A stretch of 15,185 bases of DNA from Gryganskiella cystojenkinii (lineage: Eukaryota; Mortierellomycota; Mortierellomycetes; Mortierellales; Mortierellaceae), in assembly GCA_015852425.1 (NCBI GenBank), contig JAAAIG010000356.1, positions 21,220 to 36,404 on the forward strand, in the 5' to 3' direction. Shown here piece by piece: positions 8,803 to 15,185 of the stretch. Numbering within the stretch: position 1 is the stretch's first letter; every line of letters starts with the position of its first letter. The position numbers and the translations under genes were made by a program. The notes under the pieces were generated by a model. It searched no databases. It was not told where the DNA came from and was given only the letters and a program-made list of their open reading frames with translations.

Positions 8803-9607
8803 TAAACAAGAAAAAGAAAAGATCGTCTGAGAAAGAAAGGAGGAAATTATGCAGATTTGAGAAACCCTGTTTCCTAACGAACTGTGTTCCCCCTTCACAT
8901 TTTTATGGTCCCATGTGTAGATTTCATAGTCAATGCCGAAACTTTTGGTACGAGTCCGTGTTTTTGTGTCTGAAAAGGTAAGCAAATTCTGTGCGAGAGA
9001 AAGCATATATATTTATATTTTTTGTCAGAAGAGCCGGACAGGAGTAGATCTATCTTTTTGTAATAAACTATTATCCTACAAAGAAAATGGGAAAACTCTT
9101 GGATGTAATTGAACTTAGATCTCGTCGATTATGCTGCATATCTAAACCACTATTGAACTCTTGCTCTCCGCAAATCTGTTGGTCAACTACGAGAAAAAAA
9201 GGAGGAACCAACCACTTTGCCAAAGCACACTTGGGTTGGATTGAAATAAGAACTTGATATCCGATTCTTTCTCGGGCTTACAGTTATAGGCCGTGAGACC
9301 CAGCCCTTGACGACAAACGCATATGCAACCTGTCCTTTCAGAGAGACAGTCACCTCCAATAAGTACACAGGACTGCTCCTTCATGATTTTTTTTTCTCCT
9401 CAATCGCTTCCCTCTTTTGCAGGTTGAGGGCGTACTTTTGTGCGTCTTTAGTCTGTGGGAGAGGGAATTTGCACAGAGAGACCCTTTCCCTCGATGTGAA
9501 ACGGAAGGCGATGAGAATCCTTTTGGTAGTTAAAAAAAGCTTTTTTCCTCGATAGATCCTTCATTGGGTCATTCGTGGGGCGAGAAGAAGAAAGGCTGCC
9601 TACAACT

Positions 9608-9613
9608 TTTATT
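9608..9613 (-). terminator. AATAAA polyadenylation signal of the RING gene
   Basis: On the minus strand a perfect AATAAA lies about 86 bases past the RING stop codon, in A-rich sequence. It is the best candidate for the 3' end of that transcript. Confidence 0.5.
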
Positions 9614-9698
9614 TTACAACTCGATACAAAAAAAAACGATATAATGAGCTACACCTCCGTCTTCATTTGGTTCACAAACTAGGACGTGACTCGGAAGT

Positions 9699-12161
9699 TC
9701 ATACTACACTGTTGAGTTCTCGACGGGCCAGTTCTGTACCACCGATTTTGCTACCCCACGAGATCCGTTGCTTGCCCGTCAGGGACCGTCGACAGATCGG
9801 ACAGACCGTCACCAGTCGAAGACAATCCTTGCACAAAACCAAATGACCGCAGGGCAACAGGATATCTGTCAAGAACCCCTCAAAACAGACTTTACACTTG
9901 TGATTGGACGGCATTAAGGACGCATTCTGTTTCATCCTGTTCAATTCTTTCACCAACCTGACATGGACCGCGCGAACCTGCTCAACAGCTTCGTTGTTCG
10001 TTCGCGTTGCAGATGTCAGCTCTGTGGTTGCGACCTGATCGTCGGTCTCTTGCCGTTCGTTCCAGAGGATCATGGAATCAGACGCTCGAATGAGATAACG
10101 GTCGGCCGTCTCGGGTGCCAACCGCGTGTGACCAAATTTGGCTGAGAGGACGATGGCTTCTTCGTAGGGGGTTTGGCCCCTGAGGATGGCCAACGCGTCT
10201 GGGCGCGCTATTGCGGAGCTGTACACGCTCTGACTCCACTGAGCGCTACTCCACAGATTCGGGGCCCATCGTCGAGGAGGACCATTAGTACGCGTTCCTC
10301 CGTCACTAGGGTTGTACTGGTATCCGTCCGAGATGACCTCCTCGATCGGTTCACGAAACGAAAGATTTTTTTTCCCATGCAAGTAACAGTCTGGACTGAA
10401 TACAGAGGAGACCTTGGACAACGACCCTGAAGATGGGGACGCTGACCTCGGGGACAGGAATCGAGGTGGCCTGGAGAAATCGAGTGAGAACCGTTTGGAA
10501 TGAAGAATGGACCTAAGACCCTGTTGGTCACAGACTGGGTCTATAGAGTTAGAAGCAGGTAGAAAGTACATCTCCGGTGGTTGACCCTGACCAAAGACGC
10601 GTTGAAGCCAGAGATCGCTCTGGATGAGTCCGTCGGTATGTACTGGAGTCTGTCGAGCAGGGTACCTGATCTTGTGGATCGAGCCAACACGACTGCACGA
10701 CTGTGGTTCACGTGTCCTTGTTGAGGTTGTTACAGGGACGGTTCGGGTCCTGATATCACGATTCCGACAGACTAGATCGTATGCCTGCGGACGTCGGTTC
10801 GGATGCATGAGAGACTGCATGGGCGAGACGACCATGGGTTGATTACAAAAACAGTTGATGCTGTTAAACGGTTCCAGCTCGAGTGTGTTCAGACCACAGT
10901 TTAACCAGCGTGTAATCGAGAGATTGAAGACGGGGCAGTTTGCTCGTCGTGTTAGGGCAATCATAAAGTCTGTATCGTCTTGGTCTTCCATCTCTTGGAT
11001 CGTGTGCCATTCGATAGCGTGCATGTGGAAACCACACACAAGGATGGCCGGGGTCTGTTTCTTTTCTGGTTCGGGTGCTGAGAAAGGAACTGAAGAGGAG
11101 GAGGGGGTGGAGTAGGAAAAGGAAGACTGTGCATTGGAGGTGAAAGGGGGAATGGGCGCAGTCGGTTGTTTATCCAGAGTCCGAGTTGAGGAGCTTTGGT
11201 TAACGTTGTGAATGTTGTTTGGGTTATAGTAGTCCTTAAGGGATTTGGTTTCATCGACGGGACCCCAGCCTGGCTCTGTATCTGCACGAGCTGTGGACCA
11301 CATTCGTTTGGGGGACGATTTTGGAATCTAAGCAAATAGATAGTTGGAGAGAGTGAGTGTGGGACTCGAGGTTAATCAATTTCTATTACGGAAAAAAAGG
11401 TCCGATTTGATGATACCCAAGCGAAATTAATGCCTCACCTGAAAGATCACTTCTGTTTCAGGCTCCCCTCTTGCACGACGTGCATCCAAATCACATTTCG
11501 AGCAGGGTTCGGGTGGATTCATACCCTGTTGTTGCGGTGTGAAATGACATTCGTAAACCCAGTTGGATGTATGGACATGGGGACCAAATTCATCTGTGGT
11601 ATAATTATTATTGTTGTTGCTATTCGTGTAGAGACCGTGATGTGGCTGATGATTTCCCAGGAATGTCTTTGCTGTTGTTGTTGTTGTTGTTGGCACATTC
11701 GTTCCAGTCAAAGGAGGGCTGATTGCATTTGGTGGCGTAGTTGTATTGGTCACACCGAGGCACACAGTGTTTGTGTTTGTGCTGCGTGAACCATCAACGC
11801 GTGATGATGATGGTGATGATGATGATGACGACGGAAGGTTGTCCCAGTTACCAAGGAACGCGTCTCCTCTGGTTGTTGAAAGAGTTGTTGTTGCTGCGGT
11901 TGTGTCTGAAAGGATATGGGTCGCAGTTCTGAAAAAGTCTGTTGAGAGGACATCCATTCGATCCGGATGAGCGGGGTGAAAAGATGTTCTGGAGACGCTG
12001 TTGTTGTGGTTGTAGCTATTGCTTTCTTTATGCCTGCTGCTTTTGGATCGAGTATTTGAAGAGGTGGATGAGCGTTTGAGAGGTGGGTGGATGGTGGCTG
12101 CCTGGAGACCACAGAAACAATTTGGAATCTCGAACGCAGTCAAATTTGTTCCGATGGTCAT
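9699..12161 (-). CDS. RING-finger protein with N-terminal cysteine modules, 783 aa, two exons
   Basis: Exon 1 is 12161-11439 and exon 2 is 11327-9699, joined across a 111-base GT-AG intron (11438-11328) in phase 0. Both exons are open to the splice sites. The C-terminus carries a complete C3HC4 RING with Cys719, Cys722, Cys734, His736, Cys740, Cys743, Cys750 and Cys753 (DILLPCGHLVLCKDC, CPICRR), so an E3 ubiquitin ligase is likely. Upstream are two CFC motifs: CFCG at 15-18, paired with YECHFTP near 203-209 and CSKC at 220-223, and CFCN at 400-403, following VCGFHMH near 338-344. These look like zinc-binding or structural modules, but I cannot name them; a degenerate GRF-type finger is one idea. 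A helix at about 685-710 (VEQVRAVHVRLVKELNRM) precedes the RING. Linkers are rich in Ser, Thr, Asn and Pro. There is no transmembrane segment. The gene is divergent from the NLR-like gene. The RING is certain, the function of the rest unknown. Confidence 0.85.
11328..11438 (-). other. Intron of the RING gene
   Basis: The donor CAG|GTGAGG and the acceptor TTGCTTAG|ATT bound 111 bases, in line with the other introns here. Without splicing, exon 1 would end four codons later at TAA. The codons right after the acceptor (IPKSSPKR) run in frame into a downstream ATG that might otherwise be mistaken for the gene start. Confidence 0.85.
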
Positions 12162-12164
12162 GGC

Positions 12165-12182
12165 TTTTTTTTTTTTTTTTTT
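12165..12182 (-). promoter_or_regulatory. 18-base poly(A) tract directly before the RING start codon
   Basis: On the coding (minus) strand 18 consecutive A are followed by GCC and then the ATG. This would place an A tract in the 5' leader, three bases from the initiation codon. Whether it is transcribed is not shown by the sequence. Confidence 0.6.
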
Positions 12183-12420
12183 AATATGAGGCCGGGGTTG
12201 TAAACAAAAGAGTGAGGGAGAAGGAAAGAAGAGCTTCTTTCAAGAAAGGTTCATTGTCATGAAGAAAAAGAAGGAATGAAGAAATGAAGAACGGAATGGA
12301 GGAAAACGAATGCAGGAGAACGAATGATGTCAAGGAATCGAGACAAGAAGAGAACGACTCAAAGTGGAAGTGCCATTAAAGGCGTCAATGAATCACGTGC
12401 AGGAAAAAGTCCCTCGCGAC

Positions 12421-12448
12421 TGTTGTCCGTGGATTGTTGTCCGTGGTA
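12421..12448 (+). repeat. Two tandem 14-base units
   Basis: TGTTGTCCGTGG occurs at 12421-12432 and again at 12435-12446, spaced as 14-base units (ending AT and TA). The pair lies inside the divergent promoter region and could be two copies of a protein-binding site, or a chance duplication. Confidence 0.6.
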
Positions 12449-13055
12449 CACTAGAGCATGGCCAAATAACAGAGAATATTTTGTGAGCACCAGCAAGGGA
12501 GGTCGCTATTGACTCATCGTTCGTCCATCTCATTGGCATCGCCATTAACCATCCAGACAGTTTTCATTCTCCTTAATCGATTGTGTGCCAACCGTCTCTT
12601 GACCTTTATTTATTCTTACTTGGTAAAACGTCGGTTCCTGCCTACGCGTCATTTTTTGAGGTTCGCCGCGCGACAGTCGTAAGTAACAGTGGCATGACTT
12701 TACTATTGGAGACAACAGCAACGATGTTGCGTGCGCTTACAATTGGTTTTCAATAACCTATCTAGGAGGCCTTACTTCGACATTGTTCTCTCTCGAGAAC
12801 CCAGCTAGTAATCCCACAGATACACCCACCAGTCGCTAGTTTTTTCTGTGAGTCTTTCTATATGAACTCAACGTCAAAAAGATGTTTTCTGTATTCAGCT
12901 TCTTACAAATTAACCCCGTTGCCCATAGACAATCAATTTACTCGTCCTTCCAGATCCTATCCTCAATAGCAACAAAGAATTACAGCCTCCTGTTAGTTCA
13001 CCAGAGAATTCAACTCGACAACTCGTCATAAGAACTCTCCCCAAAATCTGCAAAG

Positions 13056-13162
13056 GTGAGAGAAGAGCAATTTTTTTTCAACGGACATGATTGCCCATGC
13101 CATTTTTGGATTTCAATGCAGGCCATACTCTTACGATTTTTGATTCTGTCGTTTTGCTACAG
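13056..13162 (+). other. Probable leader intron of the NLR-like gene
   Basis: A donor-like CAAAG|GTGAGA at 13056 is followed by two acceptors, ATGCAG ending at 13121 and GCTACAG ending at 13162. The second gives a 107-base intron, matching others in the window. An in-frame TAA at 13170-13172 lies between that acceptor and the ATG, so the protein start is the same whichever acceptor is used. Confidence 0.45.
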
Positions 13163-13187
13163 CAAGAAATAAAATACGGATCCATCC

Positions 13188-15185
13188 ATGATGAACCCGA
13201 AAACAACCTCGCTTCTGTCACCCCGAGCCGGAAGGTCCCATTCCAGGACTCCCAGCACGGACTCAAGTGGAAAGAAGAGATCATTTCTCCGTAACATATT
13301 CCGATCTAAGTCTCCAACTCCTGCAGCCGCCAACCATGCAACTACCGCGACTCCTGCTCCTAGTTCAGCTCAGGGAAACATCAATTCGTCTAGATCATCG
13401 CACAATATGTTCATCGCCACCGCAAGCTCGGGTGTCCCAACTAGACAGATAGCTCTCTCGTCAGGAAGTGCGTCCAATAGTACCACAGACACCTCTACGA
13501 CCAACATAGGCACCGTCTCGGTCGGCTATTCTTCCATGAGTATAACAACCGCGCCTGCGGCTACCCTACACAATCAAATCTCGCTCAGTCTCGCTATCAG
13601 TGCTCCAAAGGGAATGGGAACAACCACTTTGACCCCACGATCAGATATCTTTACAGAGGAGGGCATCTCCAGAGTCAACGTCGACATCCTTGCACCCAAG
13701 ATCGGTCACGACTTTGAGAGCACTGCCCAGCTCACCATCTGTGCCGGTATTCTCAACAACGTCTTTCAGGCAACACCTTGCCCCATCCCCTCCTCTTCTT
13801 CGTCGTCCTCTCAGTCGATAGTATTCGCCAGCAACCATCCGACCTTCGATTCGATCAGTGTATCACAGAAAGAATGGATCATGGAGATGGGAAAGAGTCC
13901 CATAGAAAGGCAGTACATCTATCTGACTATGGATCGAATGGTGAACCAGTTTGTTTCCAACGACTTGAAGGACTCCGAATCCATTCGCGAGGTCGTCCTC
14001 CTTGGATCTGTGCTGAATCCAAAGTCTTACAAGAAACTTCTCGAGTGCTTCCTTCGTCGTTTGGACGGATCTACTCTCCTCGATGTTGATGATCTTCTGG
14101 GACTGATGCAGTTGATCCAGGTGGCACCCAAGGGCTACTTGGTGGCTGACGATATAAACCTGATCCTTCTCCGCCTCAGGGGTCGTGTCGAGCTCTCTTC
14201 GCAGCTCGACAAGAATGTTCTGGCCCATTTTGTCCTTGCGATCGCCATGATCCTCATCCTGCTAGTCGCTTGGCGTACTACTAGTCTCAGTCGTGAGAAG
14301 GAATACGAACCGCTGCTCCAGCTTCTCCTAGATCTGAGAGAGGACGACGACCCTCTTGTAAGATACCAAGCTGACTACGCCTGCCAGAGTCTACTCTCGG
14401 TACCTAATGATGAGACCCCTCGCCAAGAGTTCTGTCGCCATCTTCTTGGTCTGTCCAGCGGTCTCTTGAAAATGTCAGGTATTGCTCGGCTCGAGTTTAA
14501 TGGGATTGCCGAAGGTTTACCTGACACGATCAAGGGTGCGCGAGAGTTGTTTGCCTTTTTAAAAAAAGAGCTTGGATCAGGTGGCAAGGCACCATGGTTC
14601 TCAGCGATCCGAAAGGCAGAGGATCATGTCCGAAATGGTGACTTCTCTCTCTTGAAGGACATGATCTGTGATCCGCGTCATCGTCAATATCCCAGGTTCT
14701 TGTGGGGAATCACTCAGCTACTAGGTGAGATTGCAGTCCATCCGTCTTGGAATGTGGCCAGTCGAGAGCAGGCTGTCGAGTCCCTGGCCGAGCTCTTTAG
14801 GAGCACCATCAATTCCAAGCAGGACCACGACCAGGACATTCTGCGATGGATCCTGACGGTTCTTGGCCATCTCTCCGACCTGTCAACCTCGGACTCTTCT
14901 GACGGCGCCAACTCTGTGCTGATGAATCTCCACGCACCAATCAAAGCGAAGGCACAGGCGATGTTTGACAGTTTGTCACAGAGCAATGTCAAAGAGTTCA
15001 ACTACATTCATCCGTTGCGCATTAGCCTTCCCCTCCCAGAATCGTCCTTGCTGCTGAAAGACGTCAACGATCACCCAGATCTGGACCACACCATCTACAA
15101 ACACCAGCATAAGAGGCTGAAGGAATACACGGACCAGAAATCGATTTTTGTTCAACCAATGTCCAAAGTGAGCTTGGTGGCCACC
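13188..15185 (+). CDS. NLR-like protein, N-terminal 666 residues, cut at the window edge
   Basis: Open from ATG 13188 to the last base, 666 codons with no stop; an in-frame TAA at 13170-13172 fixes the start at 13188 or the next codon, 13191. The order is: a basic head (KKRSFLRNIFRSK, 29-41), a Ser/Thr-rich linker, VDILAPK (165-171), then a long all-helical region from about 225 to 600 with no enzyme motif. Recognisable words include LDVDDLLGLMQLIQ, VRYQADYACQSLLSVPNDET, APWFSAIRKAEDHV (468-481) and FLWGITQLLGEIAV (504-517). PLRISLPLPESSLL (609-622) and IFVQPMSKVSL (653-663) follow. This order matches what I recall of the N-terminal part of large Mortierella NACHT proteins with C-terminal repeats, in which the P-loop comes shortly after the last motif. 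The NACHT domain itself is outside the window, so the class is inferred. Such proteins are thought to sense non-self and oligomerise. Segment 345-362 is unusually hydrophobic. Base composition matches the neighbours. Confidence 0.8.
   Translation, partial: MMNPKTTSLLSPRAGRSHSRTPSTDSSGKKRSFLRNIFRSKSPTPAAANHATTATPAPSSAQGNINSSRSSHNMFIATASSGVPTRQIALSSGSASNSTTDTSTTNIGTVSVGYSSMSITTAPAATLHNQISLSLAISAPKGMGTTTLTPRSDIFTEEGISRVNVDILAPKIGHDFESTAQLTICAGILNNVFQATPCPIPSSSSSSSQSIVFASNHPTFDSISVSQKEWIMEMGKSPIERQYIYLTMDRMVNQFVSNDLKDSESIREVVLLGSVLNPKSYKKLLECFLRRLDGSTLLDVDDLLGLMQLIQVAPKGYLVADDINLILLRLRGRVELSSQLDKNVLAHFVLAIAMILILLVAWRTTSLSREKEYEPLLQLLLDLREDDDPLVRYQADYACQSLLSVPNDETPRQEFCRHLLGLSSGLLKMSGIARLEFNGIAEGLPDTIKGARELFAFLKKELGSGGKAPWFSAIRKAEDHVRNGDFSLLKDMICDPRHRQYPRFLWGITQLLGEIAVHPSWNVASREQAVESLAELFRSTINSKQDHDQDILRWILTVLGHLSDLSTSDSSDGANSVLMNLHAPIKAKAQAMFDSLSQSNVKEFNYIHPLRISLPLPESSLLLKDVNDHPDLDHTIYKHQHKRLKEYTDQKSIFVQPMSKVSLVAT

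Larger units (their letters stand above)
7843..9698. other. Gene-poor region with a diverged tandem duplication
   Basis: 1,856 bases between the RPA12 start and the RING stop codon; no conserved protein recognised. From about 8020 the plus strand has a pyrimidine-rich tract and several splice-site-like words: donors GTAAGT at 8287 and 8655 and GTAAGC at 8979, and acceptors ending at 8390, 8538, 8736 and 8920. An 83-bp direct repeat sits at 8374-8456 and 8720-8802. The open frames (for example 8019-8210 plus and 9183-9368 minus) resemble no family I know. The region could hold a noncoding transcript, a decayed small gene family, or upstream sequence of RPA12. The last 100 bases contain the RING 3' untranslated region. 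Confidence 0.5.
12162..13187. promoter_or_regulatory. Divergent promoter region of the RING and NLR-like genes
   Basis: 1,026 bases separate the two start codons. Next to the RING ATG the minus strand carries an 18-A tract, then a pyrimidine-rich leader to about 12330. The right-hand third probably holds the NLR-like leader, including a likely intron. An ORF at 12324-12512 shows no recognisable domain. No RNA gene was seen. Confidence 0.55.

Noticed and set aside
9699..11303. RING protein starting at the ATG at 11303
   Set aside because: Codons upstream of this ATG stay open to a good acceptor, and exon 1 joins in phase with a strong donor, so the ATG is internal.
11803..11834. GATGATG-type microsatellite considered as a stand-alone repeat element
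   Set aside because: It is coding sequence for a Ser run in the RING protein and needs no other explanation.
11750..12112. Frame with a long poly-His run on the minus strand
   Set aside because: It is a shifted frame of the RING exon 1, where the same bases encode a Ser-rich linker that continues in frame to the splice site.

Overview
The window looks like nuclear DNA of a filamentous fungus, most likely an early-diverging lineage such as Mortierellomycota. The reasons are short GT-AG introns of roughly 100-160 bases (one of 443), pyrimidine-rich leaders ahead of start codons, AATAAA-type 3' ends, a glutamine-rich F-box protein, and at the right edge a large protein resembling, from memory of the family, the NACHT NLR-like proteins that are expanded in Mortierella-type genomes. 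The taxonomic call is an inference. No bacterial, plasmid or phage feature was seen.

Layout, left to right. (1) 45-3026 minus: an intronless F-box protein of 993 residues with degenerate leucine-rich repeats. (2) 3027-4817: a 1.8-kb intergenic region between divergent starts. (3) 4818-6500 plus: a five-exon, NAD-type short-chain dehydrogenase/reductase of 295 residues. (4) 6883-7842 minus: a five-exon gene for RPA12, the small zinc-ribbon subunit of RNA polymerase I (129 residues), convergent with the reductase. (5) 7843-9698: a gene-poor stretch holding an 83-bp direct repeat (82/83 identical) inside a diverged tandem duplication that has paired splice-site-like signals and micro-ORFs. (6) 9699-12161 minus: a two-exon protein of 783 residues with a C-terminal C3HC4 RING and two cysteine modules of unknown type. 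(7) 12162-13187: a 1.0-kb divergent promoter region. (8) 13188-15185 plus: 666 open codons of the N-terminal half of an NLR-like protein, cut by the window edge just before the expected NACHT ATPase domain.

The genes do not form a pathway. RPA12 and the reductase are housekeeping or metabolic. The F-box and RING proteins are likely substrate-selecting parts of ubiquitin ligases. The NLR-like gene is a candidate innate-immunity or allorecognition sensor and shares its promoter region with the RING gene. The items most worth a second look are the NLR-like N-terminus with its unusual hydrophobic helix, the unclassified cysteine modules of the RING protein, and the 83-bp repeat.
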